Source: Myxococcus xanthus (GTDB lineage: Bacteria; Myxococcota; Myxococcia; Myxococcales; Myxococcaceae). Taken from it: 64,000 bases of DNA. The notes beneath the pieces were generated by a model. It had not been told where the DNA came from and searched no databases. It saw only the letters and a program-made list of their open reading frames with translations. Both the position numbers and the translations under genes were made by a program. The stretch covers positions 372,001 to 436,000 of the forward strand of contig NZ_FNOH01000003.1 of assembly GCF_900106535.1 (NCBI RefSeq), in the 5' to 3' direction. Positions 28,301 to 36,178 of this stretch are shown here, piece by piece. The first letter of the stretch is position 1. Each line of letters opens with the position of its first letter.

Positions 28301-30597
28301 TCCTCGCCGCCGCGCAGAAGGGCCAGGAGACGGGCGACATCGAATACTTCGGTTATGCGTCCAGCGCGGGCTGTGCCACTGCCCTCATCGCCCGGGACGG
28401 CCTGGCCGACGGTGGCCCGCGCATGGACCGGTACCGGGACATCCTGGCCACCCACCGCCACAAGAACGTGCTCTTCACCGAGTACATGCGGCACACGCTC
28501 GACTCCCTCACGGGTGCCTTCACCGGCAACGTGGAGGCCCGCGAGGAGGAGCTGGTCACGCCGTACCGGCAGCTCGACTACGGCAACGGCATTGCCACCT
28601 GCGACGTGCTACGCACCCTGCGCCGCTGGCTGTGGGGCGATGCGCGCGGAGCGCTGGAGAGCGCCGCGGCGGTGGACGCCCAGGTGGAGCTCATCGCCGG
28701 GCAGATCTACCTGCCCTGGTACAAGTTCTTCCAAGGCCTGGCGCTCATGGCGGTCCACCCGACGTTGGGGCCGCTGGACCGGATTCGCTCGTCACGGGCC
28801 ATCGACGCCATCCGCAAGTCCATGCGCGGATGGGCCCGCATCGCCCCCATGAACTACGGCGCCCGCGCGGAGCTGCTGGACGCGGAGCGGGCCCGCCTGG
28901 ACGGCCAGGGGGACTCGGCCGCGGATGCCTATGACCGGGCCATCCGGCTGGCGCGCCAGTACGGCCTGTCGCTCGACGAAGGCGTGGCCTGCGAGGCCGC
29001 GGCACGGTTCCACCTGACGCAAGCCCGCGAGCGCGTGGCCCGCACCTACCTGGAGGAAGCCCGCGCCGCCTACCTGCGCTGGGGGGCCCGCGCCGTCGTG
29101 GCTCGGCTGGAGCGGGAGCACCCCCGGCTCTTGCCGTCCGCCCCCACGCCCACGCGCACGGATGCCCCCACCGAAGCGTCACTGGCCGCGCTGGACCTGG
29201 CGTCCGTCATCAAGACGGCGCGCGCGCTGTCCGGCGAAATCGTCCTGGGCAAGCTGCTGCGCAAGCTGATGACGCTGGTCATCGAGAACGCGGGCGCGCG
29301 CCGGGGCCTGCTGCTGCTGAAACGGACAGAGGGCCTGGTCATCGCGGCGGAAGGCTCCGTGGACGGCGATGGCGTGGTGCTCGAGGCGCCCATCCCCATG
29401 GAGTCCTCCGCGTCGCTGCCGACCTCCATCATCCACTACGTGGTGCGCACCGGAGAGACAGTGCTCCTCCACGACGCCTCAGCGGAAGAGCCGTTCTCCG
29501 AGGACCCCTACGTCCGCAGCGCCCAGCCCAAGTCCCTGCTGTGCAGCCCGCTCTTGAAGCAGGGCTCGCTCACGGGTGTGCTCTACCTGGAGAACGACGC
29601 CACGCGGGGCGCCTTCACCCCGGAGCGGCTGGAGGTGCTGCGCCTGCTGTCGTTCCAGGCGGCCATCTCCCTGGAGAACGCCGACCTCTACGCCAGCCTG
29701 GAGGAGTACAGCCGCACGCTGGAGCGCCGCGTGGAGGAGCGCACCGCCGAAATCCAGCACAAGAACGCCGAGCTGGCGGAGACGCTCACCCGGCTTCAGG
29801 AGATGCAGCGCCAGCTCGTGGCGCAGGAGAAGCTCGCGTCCCTGGGCGCGCTCACCGCGGGCATCGCCCATGAGCTCCAGAATCCGCTCAACTTCGTGAA
29901 CAACTTCTCGAACCTGTCCTCACGGCTGGCCGGCGAGTTGGAGGAGACGCTGAAGGGCCTGGCGGACCGGCTCGACAGCGAGGCCCGCGAGGACGTGCTG
30001 GAGACGCTCCAGGACTTGAAGCAGAACGCCCAGCGCATCCACAGCCACGGCACACGTGCCTCGGACATCATCAAGACGATGCTCCGGCACTCGCGCAAGT
30101 CGGAGGGCACCCGCTCCAAGTCGGACCTCAACCTGCTGGTGCGCGACAGTATGAATCTGGCGGTGCAGGGCCTGCGCAGCCGTCCCGGCGGGGCCAGCGT
30201 GAAGGTGGAGACCACGTTAGACCCCACCGTGGGCGTCGTGGAGCTGGTGGCCAGCGACATCAGCCGGATGCTCACCAACATCCTCGACAACGCGTTCTAC
30301 GCCGCGGCGCAACATCAACAGCAGGCCGGCGCGGGCTTCATGCCCCAGGTGCACCTGAGCACCCGCCGCGTCGGAAGCAAGGTGGAGCTGCGCATCCGAG
30401 ACAACGGGCCGGGCATCCCCGAGGACCTCCGCGAGAAGCTCTTCCACCCCTTCTTCACCACCAAGCCCGCGGGCGTGGGCACGGGGCTGGGGCTCTCGCT
30501 GTGCCACGACATCGTCCAGGAGCACCAGGGCGACCTCCGCGTGGAGAGCGCGCCCGGCGCCGGGGCCGAGTTCATCGTCACGCTGCCCGCGCCCTGA
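25303..30597 (+). CDS. Giant hybrid: Ser/Thr kinase-like - AAA/TPR - GAF - histidine kinase
   Basis: A 1764-residue soluble signalling protein of the trifunctional type common in cyanobacteria and myxobacteria. The kinase-like domain (4-270) has ILHRDLNPSSIL, but the DFG position reads LTGF and the glycine loop is poor, so kinase activity is doubtful. The STAND-like ATPase has a P-loop at 327-335 (SGAAGMGKS) and Walker B VLVLDDLHWAD. A long helical/TPR region spans about 600-1280. GAF is at about 1310-1470. The histidine kinase has H1523 in GIAHELQNPLN and a GHKL domain with DNGPGIPEDLREK and GTGLGLSL intact. The start is the first of two adjacent ATGs. It converges on clpX and ends at a strong hairpin. 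No receiver domain or partner regulator is adjacent. Confidence 0.92.
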   Translation: MMDVPGYRIGREVTTAGAFQLLRATREEDGASVILKVPDAARLPSATTRLRHEWELTNALSLDGVLRPLAWAEARDGAPVLILEGFGDATLAQRLSQGRVEPRAACRIALSLARALGAIHEQGILHRDLNPSSILVGTDGESVKLTGFTLATRRPRAEVAPLAPERLEGTLEYLSPEGTGRTHRSVDSRGDFYSMGVVLYELLTGRRPFADTDALGLIHAHVALTPAPPVTVEPGLPQPLSDIALKLLAKSPEDRYQSAYGLVADLQRCLSALEAPGPVAPFALGAKDVPERFAVPEKLYGREPQQAALREAFERAASSRSGFVLVSGAAGMGKSALTGTLKRPVTERQGHFARGKYDQLLRDTPYSGIFEAFREVARGLLGEQEQDLESWRHRLLEAVGGMGRLVVDAVPRMALVLGDQPPVPELGPAESELRFQLVLRKLVAALATREHPLVLVLDDLHWADSTSLQLLRLLLTDRDIEHLLVVAGCRSEELSPDHPVESLARALHDHGTPVHRIDLAPLSPKDVTRLVADVFPPAEGQPDAQLDDLVLSLTEGNPFHAVQLLRTFYERGLVRFDAEGGGFRWDASALRGQDFSDGVVALLTSRIRELSSAAQALLPIAAALGHLFDLHSLAIVLERTDEEAEKGLVEVLQAGLVAPIDDADLDSGGTYQFTHDRVQQAALELIPADVHPEIHARIGRLLLRHTPPERLDEELPELVSHFHLALPVLHDEQERHRVAELDLRAGRSAKSRGAWSAALRLLNTGLSLLGDDGWRKDRRLTFDLHVDAAEAAYLDADFDLMERLAAAALAHAVDSAEEVRVQEVRLQCLAHRGEHSRGVDLGLEVLRKLGQPLPANPKQPHVLAAVAKTKLRLGLRKPEDLAALPECTDPLLLATLRLLVKLSSLAFMARPLLFPLVVLRVLQLTIRHGATGVAAFGYVGYGLMLSVHLGNPEEGFRYGRLALKTLDRFQAESLRAMVTFVFNLFIRHWKEPLSACVGDFLAAAQKGQETGDIEYFGYASSAGCATALIARDGLADGGPRMDRYRDILATHRHKNVLFTEYMRHTLDSLTGAFTGNVEAREEELVTPYRQLDYGNGIATCDVLRTLRRWLWGDARGALESAAAVDAQVELIAGQIYLPWYKFFQGLALMAVHPTLGPLDRIRSSRAIDAIRKSMRGWARIAPMNYGARAELLDAERARLDGQGDSAADAYDRAIRLARQYGLSLDEGVACEAAARFHLTQARERVARTYLEEARAAYLRWGARAVVARLEREHPRLLPSAPTPTRTDAPTEASLAALDLASVIKTARALSGEIVLGKLLRKLMTLVIENAGARRGLLLLKRTEGLVIAAEGSVDGDGVVLEAPIPMESSASLPTSIIHYVVRTGETVLLHDASAEEPFSEDPYVRSAQPKSLLCSPLLKQGSLTGVLYLENDATRGAFTPERLEVLRLLSFQAAISLENADLYASLEEYSRTLERRVEERTAEIQHKNAELAETLTRLQEMQRQLVAQEKLASLGALTAGIAHELQNPLNFVNNFSNLSSRLAGELEETLKGLADRLDSEAREDVLETLQDLKQNAQRIHSHGTRASDIIKTMLRHSRKSEGTRSKSDLNLLVRDSMNLAVQGLRSRPGGASVKVETTLDPTVGVVELVASDISRMLTNILDNAFYAAAQHQQQAGAGFMPQVHLSTRRVGSKVELRIRDNGPGIPEDLREKLFHPFFTTKPAGVGTGLGLSLCHDIVQEHQGDLRVESAPGAGAEFIVTLPAP

Positions 30598-30602
30598 AAA
30601 CG

Positions 30603-30636
30603 AAGGCCCCGCCTTCCGTGAGGAAAGCAGGGCCTT
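30603..30636. terminator. Bidirectional hairpin between the giant kinase gene and clpX
   Basis: A 15-bp imperfect stem (two mismatches) with a GTGA loop. The outer arms AAGGCCC/GGGCCTT are perfect. It starts 5 bp after the kinase stop codon and 27 bp before the end of clpX, between convergent genes. Confidence 0.75.
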
Positions 30637-30663
30637 GGGACACCCGGAGAAGGGAGACCGCCG

Positions 30664-31941
30664 CTAGGCCGTCTTCTTCTCCTTCTCCATGACGAGCTGG
30701 GGCGCCTCGTGCCTGGTGATGACCTGCTCGGTGATCTTGCACTCCTTGACGCCCTCGCGGAACGGCACGTCGTACATGATCTCCAGCATGGCATCCTCCA
30801 GGATGGCGCGAAGACCGCGCGCTCCGGAGTGGCGGCGCATCGCCTCGCGGGCGATGGCGCGCAGCGCCTCCTTGGTGAAGGTCAGCTTCACCTTCTCGAA
30901 CTCGAAGAGCTTCTGGTACTGCTTCACCAGCGCGTTCTTCGGCTGGGAGAGGATGATGACCAGGTCCTCTTCCTTCAGATCGTTCAGCGTGGCGATCATC
31001 GGCAGGCGGCCGATGAACTCCGGAATCATGCCGAAGCGCATGAGGTCTTCCGGCTCGGTCAGCGCCAGCAGCTCACCCACGCTGCGCTCCTCGCGGTGGG
31101 TGATCTTCGCGCCAAAGCCGAGGCCCTTCTCGCCCACGCGGCGCTTGATGACGCCGTCGATGCCGTGGAAGGCGCCGCCGCAGATGAACAGGATGTTCGT
31201 CGTGTCGACCTGGACGTACTCCTGCTGGTTGTACTTCTTCCCGCCGCGCGGCGTGACGTTGGCCCGGGTGCCTTCGATGATCTTCAGCAGGGCCTGCTGC
31301 ACACCCTCGCCGCCCACGTCGCGGGTGGCGCTGGGCATGTCACCCTTGCGGGCGATCTTGTCGATCTCGTCGATGTAGACGATGCCGCGCGAGGCCTTCT
31401 CCACGTCGTAGTCGGCGTTGTGGAGGAGGTTCTGGATGATGTTCTCCACGTCCTCGCCCACGTAGCCGGCCTCGGTGAGGCTGGTGGCGTCGGCGATGGT
31501 GAAGGGCACGTTGAGGAAGCGCGCCAGCGACTGGGCCAGCAGCGTCTTGCCACTTCCCGTGGGACCGATGAGCAGGATGTTGCTCTTGCTCAGCTCCACT
31601 TCCTCGCCGGTGGGGCCCTTCACGCCTGGACGCGGCCGGGAGTTCGGCTTCTTTTGATAGATGCGCTTGTAGTGGTTGTACACCGCCACCGCGAGGACCT
31701 TCTTCGCCTGGTCCTGTCCGATGACGTAGTCGTCGAGGAACGCCTTGATCTCCGCCGGCGTCGGCAAGCTGACCTGGGGCTTGCCCTCCTCGCGCTCGTT
31801 CTCGTCCGCGATGATGTCGTTACACAGCTTGATGCATTCGTCGCAGATGTAGACCGTCGGGCCCGCGATGAGCTTGCGGACCTCGCGCTGCGACTTGCCG
31901 CAGAACGAACAAGACAGGTTGACGTGGTGCTCCTTCTTCAC
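30664..31941 (-). CDS. clpX: ATP-dependent Clp protease ATP-binding subunit ClpX
   Basis: A 425-residue AAA+ unfoldase that feeds substrates to ClpP. The N-terminal zinc domain has both cysteine pairs (LSCSFCGKS and [10 protein letters not shown]). Walker A is [12 protein letters not shown], Walker [12 protein letters not shown], sensor region [12 protein letters not shown], with the pore-loop [10 protein letters not shown] and IGRLP (ClpP-contact region IPEFIGRLP). I start at the GTG at 31941 ([12 protein letters not shown] next), preceded by GGAGG; the in-frame ATG 18 codons upstream gives a non-conserved leader. clpP is not adjacent here, unlike in many bacteria, where clpP and lon flank clpX. 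Confidence 0.96.
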   Translation of the reverse strand: MKKEHHVNLSCSFCGKSQREVRKLIAGPTVYICDECIKLCNDIIADENEREEGKPQVSLPTPAEIKAFLDDYVIGQDQAKKVLAVAVYNHYKRIYQKKPNSRPRPGVKGPTGEEVELSKSNILLIGPTGSGKTLLAQSLARFLNVPFTIADATSLTEAGYVGEDVENIIQNLLHNADYDVEKASRGIVYIDEIDKIARKGDMPSATRDVGGEGVQQALLKIIEGTRANVTPRGGKKYNQQEYVQVDTTNILFICGGAFHGIDGVIKRRVGEKGLGFGAKITHREERSVGELLALTEPEDLMRFGMIPEFIGRLPMIATLNDLKEEDLVIILSQPKNALVKQYQKLFEFEKVKLTFTKEALRAIAREAMRRHSGARGLRAILEDAMLEIMYDVPFREGVKECKITEQVITRHEAPQLVMEKEKKTA

Positions 31942-32111
31942 TGCCGCCTCCGAGTTCGCCGGCTCCGGACACCCGGAGCCTCCTTCGCCGTCCACCGCTC
32001 CCCTACCCGCACGGCCTGCCCACGTCTCGAACAGCCGTCAGGCCCACCTTCCACGCGGCCCTGAACCACTATAGGGCCCTCCCCTTCGGGCAGGAAGCCC
32101 GGCGGTACAGG

Positions 32112-32144
32112 CCCGTTGCCGAGCGTACAGCCCCGGCCAACGGG
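32112..32144. terminator. Hairpin between hypothetical gene and clpX
   Basis: Arms CCCGTTG and CAACGGG, extended by a bulged GCC/GGC pair, enclose about 12 nt. It lies 22 bp beyond the hypothetical gene's stop codon and upstream of clpX on the same strand, so it probably separates the two transcripts. Confidence 0.4.
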
Positions 32145-32165
32145 TCAGCGTTCAGTAACAGCGGC

Positions 32166-32804
32166 TCAGGCGTCCGTCACGCCCGAGGCGATGTCCTCGA
32201 GATCTTCCGCCAGGGCGGCTGCCCGCTCGGCGACGGCGTTCGGAATCCGACGGCTCCCAGACAGCTCGCTCGCGAGCTTGCGGGCCATCTGCGCCAGTTT
32301 CCGCACCTGGGCGCTCTCCGGAGGCGGCTCCGGCGGGGGACGGGGGAAGCGCTCGGCGAACTCCTTCTTCAGCTCGGCCGGGTTCTTCTCCGGGCTCCAG
32401 ATGCTGTCGCGCAGGGACTTGTATTCAGTGGGCGACAACTGGCCCCGCTCCTCCGCGTCCGCGAGGACTTCGATGACCTCGAATGCGGGTGCGCGCTGGG
32501 GGAACTCCTGTGCGGTGAGCTCCTCCTCGGGCTCGTGCTTGGTCAGGAAGCTGAACGAGCGGGTGAGCTTCAAGGCGGTCTGCTTCTTGATGTGCAGTTC
32601 CTTGAGGCAATAGGTCTCGAAGGAGGGGTAGCCCCACTCCTCGAACTTGGCCTCGTCCCGGACCTGGACCAGGAGCTTCCCCAGCTCGGCCCAGGTGGAC
32701 TTGAAGCGCTTGGCGGCCGTCAGCACGGTGTGACGGAAGGTTCCCGGCGGGACGCTCAGCGCCTTCTTCGCAATTTCGGTCTCAGCAACAGATGCGGCGG
32801 ACAT
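32166..32804 (-). CDS. Conserved-looking hypothetical protein, DNA-binding-like
   Basis: A 212-residue soluble protein I do not recognise. The first 100 residues are helical and contain TWAELGKLLVQVRDEAKFEEWGY, then SFETYCLKELHIKKQTALKL, a helix-turn-helix-like pattern resembling segments of phage/plasmid DUF3102-type proteins. A Pro-rich linker (PRPPPEPPPES) is followed by a charged helix (ARKLASELSGSRRIPNAVAERAAALAEDLEDI) that could be a coiled coil. The start MSAASVAETE is chosen; an ATG six codons upstream is possible. It follows the AgmX-like gene by 45 bp on the same strand. Function is unknown. Confidence 0.65.
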   Translation of the reverse strand: MSAASVAETEIAKKALSVPPGTFRHTVLTAAKRFKSTWAELGKLLVQVRDEAKFEEWGYPSFETYCLKELHIKKQTALKLTRSFSFLTKHEPEEELTAQEFPQRAPAFEVIEVLADAEERGQLSPTEYKSLRDSIWSPEKNPAELKKEFAERFPRPPPEPPPESAQVRKLAQMARKLASELSGSRRIPNAVAERAAALAEDLEDIASGVTDA

Positions 32805-32849
32805 GCCCACGGTATCGGGCATGCCCGGGGTGCCGGCAAGAAAGTGACC

Positions 32850-33779
32850 CTACCCCCGCTTGCCGATGGTGAACGACAGGCCCACCGTCGCCTGCTCGCC
32901 TTCGTAGGCGCGGAACGGCCACTTCTGCATCTCCGACAGCAGGCACTCGTAGAGTGGACCCTTCTTGAACTGATGGTTGTCCACCCACAGCTTGCTGACC
33001 CGGCCATTGTTCCCGATGACGAACTCCATGGGGACCTTGGCGTAGATGCCTGGCGTGCGCTCCGCCTCTTCCTTGAAGCAGCGGAAGAGCGTGGACTTGT
33101 TGCTGGCCACCACCTGGTTGATGGCGGACTGGTCGAACTGCTGCGTCGTCTCCATGCCATCCGGGTCCGTGGTCACGCTGCCCCCGGGGCGGGGCTTCCG
33201 GTCCGCCGGCGCCCGGGTGGTGGAGGCCATGGCCACCTTGCCCGGACCGCTGCTGCCGGTGGCGGGCTTCACCCCCGGCTCGCCCGAGCCCGGACGGCGC
33301 GCGCCATGTCCGGGGTACTCGAAGAGCTCCTCGTCATCCACCCGGGCCTGGGCCACGCGGATGGTGATTTCGCCCATCTCGAAGTCGTCCGTCTGGACCT
33401 CGCCGCCGCCGAACCAGCCGTGGACGGCGGCGTTGCGCGCCACCTGGATGCCGACGATGCCCAGCACCACCACGCCCGCCGCCGCGGCGCCGCCGAGAAT
33501 CTTCAGGCGCTTCGCGGACTTCGCCCGCTCCACGACGACCGCGGCGTCCACGCGGGCGCGCGCCTCCGCCCGGGCCACGTGCACGCGGAAGGCGTCCACC
33601 TCGGACATGCGGTGGAAGTCCCGCTCTCCGGCGGGCGCCACCAGGGTGTCCAGCGTCAGCTCACCCGAGGTGAGCTTCTCCACGAGTTGAGCACCACTGA
33701 CGGGCCCCAGGACGAGGTCCCCATGCTTGAAGAGCCAGAGTCCGTCCACGTCCGCCGCAAGGTCTTGTCCAGCCGCCAT
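32850..33779 (-). CDS. GYF-like/AgmX-PglI C-terminal domain membrane protein
   Basis: A 309-residue protein. Residues 14-60 (GLWLFKHGDLVLGPVSGAQL) form a GYF_2-like domain. A membrane segment follows at about 118-140 (LKILGGAAAAGVVVLGIVGIQVA), then a Pro/Gly-rich linker. Residues about 215-305 form the AgmX/PglI C-terminal domain (INQVVASNKSTLFRCFKEE and FVIGNNGRVSKLWV), TonB-C-like. Such proteins occur in the M. xanthus gliding-motility and related envelope machineries. The orientation should place the C-terminal domain in the periplasm. The call rests on domain pattern; a direct role in gliding is not shown. The gap to truA, which is divergent, is only 44 bp. Confidence 0.75.
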   Translation of the reverse strand: MAAGQDLAADVDGLWLFKHGDLVLGPVSGAQLVEKLTSGELTLDTLVAPAGERDFHRMSEVDAFRVHVARAEARARVDAAVVVERAKSAKRLKILGGAAAAGVVVLGIVGIQVARNAAVHGWFGGGEVQTDDFEMGEITIRVAQARVDDEELFEYPGHGARRPGSGEPGVKPATGSSGPGKVAMASTTRAPADRKPRPGGSVTTDPDGMETTQQFDQSAINQVVASNKSTLFRCFKEEAERTPGIYAKVPMEFVIGNNGRVSKLWVDNHQFKKGPLYECLLSEMQKWPFRAYEGEQATVGLSFTIGKRG

Positions 33780-33823
33780 TTTGCGCGCGAGTATCCCGTG
33801 GTTCCCCACACCCAATCAACGGC

Positions 33824-34669
33824 GTGCTCCCCTCCAACTCCAAGCGGATTCCCGTCGCACTGTGGATCTGGTACCGCGGCGGAATCTTCCGCGGCTTCCA
33901 GCGCCAACCCGAGGGCCCCACCGTCCAGTCAGCCCTGGAAGAAGCGCTGCGGTCCGTGGGGGTGCCGGCGACCTTGATGCCTTCGGGGCGCACGGACCGG
34001 GGCGTCCACGCCCGGATGCAGGTGGTGAGCGTCCGGCTGGAAGCGGGCGACTCGGCGGAGTCCCTGGAGAAGCGGCTCCCGCCCCGGTTGCCACCGGGCC
34101 TGGGCCTGTGCGGGGTGCGCCGGCCCACGTCCTTTCATGCGCAGTGGAGCGCATGCGGCAAGGAGTACCGCTACCGGTTCCAGTTGGGCGGGGCCGTGAT
34201 GCCCGAATGGGCGCCCTATGCGCTGGACGTGTCCGCGGAGCCGCTGCTCCAGGCCACGGCGGTGACGCCGGAGCGGTTGGCGGCGCTGCTGCGTTCAGCG
34301 GAAGGGACGCGGGACTTCATCGCGTTCCATGAGAAGTCCAGTCCACGCAAGCCGCGCACGCTGGAGTCCGCCACCCTGCACGCGCTGGGCGGTGGGCTCT
34401 ACGAGGCTCGGCTGCGCGGGGACGGCTTCGCGCGCTACCAGATCCGCTATTTGGTGGGGAGCGCGTTGAAGGTGGCCGCGGGGCTGCTGCCGGAAGAGGC
34501 GTGGCTCGCGGCACTCGAGACGGGTCAGGCCATGGAAGGCTTCAAGGCGCCCGCTCACGGCCTCGTGCTCTGGGAGGTTCGCTACCCTCCCCAAGTGGAC
34601 CCCTTCACCGCCGGGGAGCGTCTCCATCCCCCGGGGCTTCCGCTGGAGCCACCCTTCCACATCGGGTAA
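33824..34669 (+). CDS. truA: tRNA pseudouridine(38-40) synthase TruA
   Basis: A 281-residue pseudouridine synthase acting on U38-U40 of tRNA anticodon arms. The N-terminal motif is LWIWYRGGIFRGFQRQP; the catalytic aspartate lies in SGRTDRGVHA, then FHAQWSACGKEYRYRF and the C-terminal GDGFARYQIRYLVGSAL, all TruA signatures. Length is slightly above the usual 245-270. The start is a GTG at 33824 (next residues LPSNSKRI) without a clear Shine-Dalgarno; no better in-frame start precedes the domain. Confidence 0.92.
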   Translation: MLPSNSKRIPVALWIWYRGGIFRGFQRQPEGPTVQSALEEALRSVGVPATLMPSGRTDRGVHARMQVVSVRLEAGDSAESLEKRLPPRLPPGLGLCGVRRPTSFHAQWSACGKEYRYRFQLGGAVMPEWAPYALDVSAEPLLQATAVTPERLAALLRSAEGTRDFIAFHEKSSPRKPRTLESATLHALGGGLYEARLRGDGFARYQIRYLVGSALKVAAGLLPEEAWLAALETGQAMEGFKAPAHGLVLWEVRYPPQVDPFTAGERLHPPGLPLEPPFHIG

Positions 34670-34696
34670 CGCGCGGTGGGGCCCGGACGGCCGTCT

Positions 34697-34861
34697 TCAG
34701 TCGACGAGCCGCTCTTCGTACTTCGCGAGCAGATCGGAGATGGCCTCGCGGAGGTACTCGCTCTGACGGATGCGCGTGGTGCGCGACAGGTCCTTGAGGG
34801 CGTCGAGCTTCTCGCGGTTGAGCCGGAAGACCACTGAGGTAAGACGGGGATTCATGTCCAT
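34697..34861 (-). CDS. 54-residue ribbon-helix-helix protein
   Basis: A short minus-strand gene with ATG at 34861 and a perfect Shine-Dalgarno AGGAGGT seven bases upstream. The product begins MDMNPRLTSVVFRLNR (the beta ribbon), followed by two helices (EKLDALKDLSRTTRIRQ, SEYLREAISDLL) and a charged tail, the Arc/MetJ/CopG layout. Such proteins bind DNA as dimers and act as repressors or antitoxins. No toxin gene is adjacent: the flanks are truA and an outer-membrane-like protein, so an antitoxin role is not supported. Function is inferred from the fold. Confidence 0.75.
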   Translation of the reverse strand: MDMNPRLTSVVFRLNREKLDALKDLSRTTRIRQSEYLREAISDLLAKYEERLVD

Positions 34862-34920
34862 GTGCGCGACCTCCTACAGATGCGCACACATTCTCACAAG
34901 TCGGTCTGATCGCAAGAAAT

Positions 34921-35496
34921 TCACTTCGATCCGACCGGGAAGATCCACTGAACCCCAGTGAAGGCTTCCGCGTCTCCGCGCAGGCCCGCGCCGAACCCGA
35001 GCGCAAGCCCGAGTCCCCCGAACACCGCAAGCCGCTCGGAGAAGGTGTGTCGCACGCCCAACGCTACGCGAGGCCCCAGCCATGGCCCAGAAAACGGCCT
35101 GATCAGCAGGCCCAGATCATAGAAGGTCTGCCAGGACCCATCGCCGTAGAAGTTCCGGAAGCCGCCGGCCACCGATAGATCGGGGCCGCGCAGGCTGCCG
35201 CGGATCACGACGAAGACCTCGTCCCCGTCGTAGCCCACGGTCCGGCTGCCCCCGAGGTCCAGGTGCGCGTCCCCACCACGCTTCGCGTCGGACTCTGAGC
35301 GATCAATGGACTCGGTGTAGGAGGCGCCGGGGCCGAGGATCAGCGAGAAGGCCCGTCGTTCCGCGTACGGCGCGTCCACGTACTCCGCCGCGCCGGCTGC
35401 CGCGGGCAGGAGCACGGCACAGGCGCTGATCAGGGTGTGGACGCGGCGTGTCAGGCGGGAACCCACCCTGAGGAATGTGGAGTGATCGCGGGCCAT
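34921..35496 (-). CDS. Putative outer-membrane-like protein, unknown function
   Basis: A 191-residue protein starting MARDHSTFLRVGS with a signal-like stretch near residues 17-35 (RVHTLISACAVLLPAAAGAA). After it, alternating polar/hydrophobic beta strands (FVVIRGSLRGPDLSVAGGF, WLGPRVALGVRHTF, AVFGGLGLALGFGAGL) end in WIFPVGSK, suggesting a small beta-barrel. A GTG four codons upstream is an alternative start. The same frame is open for hundreds of codons upstream, but that region belongs to opposite-strand or other-frame genes. No family was recognised. Confidence 0.55.
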   Translation of the reverse strand: MARDHSTFLRVGSRLTRRVHTLISACAVLLPAAAGAAEYVDAPYAERRAFSLILGPGASYTESIDRSESDAKRGGDAHLDLGGSRTVGYDGDEVFVVIRGSLRGPDLSVAGGFRNFYGDGSWQTFYDLGLLIRPFSGPWLGPRVALGVRHTFSERLAVFGGLGLALGFGAGLRGDAEAFTGVQWIFPVGSK

Positions 35497-35609
35497 GGCG
35501 CGGATCACGTTTCTATCAGGGTCAGCGCCCGAGGATGTGCCAGTCCGTGGTCCCCTCCCCTGGCGAGGCGGCCAGGGGCACGGTGCGCGCACGGAATCGG
35601 ACGTTCTGA

Positions 35610-36101
35610 TCACGCCCCACCCTTCCACCGGAGCCAGGACAGGGCTTGGAGCGCCGAGAACCAGGCCCCCGCGCTGAGCACATGACGCAGGTGGTTCATC
35701 CGCGCCCACGTCACCGCGGTCTCCACTGCGGCGGCGTTGTCGGGAGCATCCAGCAGCCGGACCATCGTCGGGATGAAGTACGAGAAGGTCAGGAGCCGGT
35801 CGGCCAACGCCGCCAACGCGGCCCCGAGCCACCAGACGCGCAGCGCGCCGGTGGCCTGGGATGCGAAATAGAGGCTCGCCAGGGTGAGCAGCGTCAGCGG
35901 CCCCGTGGTGACGAAGGCCCAGAAGCGGAGTCCCACGTTGTCCTGCCGCGCGGCCTGGGCTGACCAGTGTCCGCCCGGGGTGTCGAGCCATCGGGGCAAC
36001 GAGACGCGGTGCTCGTAGAGCCCCGCGCCGAAGGCGATGCCCAGGACGACGACGAAAAGCCACAGGACGGTTGCCGCGACGGAGTGCTTCAGGTTGATCA
36101 T
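35610..36101 (-). CDS. DUF1772-like small membrane protein
   Basis: A 163-residue integral membrane protein with about four hydrophobic segments (near 10-30, 55-75, 80-100 and 135-150) and the pattern of the DUF1772/anthrone-oxygenase-like family (FGAGLYEHRVSLPRW, RMNHLRHVLSAGAWFSALQAL). Start MINLKHSVAATVLW is preferred over a GTG eight codons upstream. It is divergent from a MarR-AraC-type regulator 77 bp away, its likely controller. Whether it catalyses any oxygenase reaction is unknown. Confidence 0.65.
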   Translation of the reverse strand: MINLKHSVAATVLWLFVVVLGIAFGAGLYEHRVSLPRWLDTPGGHWSAQAARQDNVGLRFWAFVTTGPLTLLTLASLYFASQATGALRVWWLGAALAALADRLLTFSYFIPTMVRLLDAPDNAAAVETAVTWARMNHLRHVLSAGAWFSALQALSWLRWKGGA

Positions 36102-36178
36102 GGCGCCAGGATGCGTTTCCGGCACGCGAGCGTCTTTCGTGCCCTTGCGCCGTTTTTCGCCTTCCTGCGGAGTTCCCG

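Noticed and set aside
34697-34861. Toxin-antitoxin module built on the RHH protein
   Set aside because: No toxin-like gene lies within either neighbouring interval; the flanking genes are truA and a barrel-like protein.
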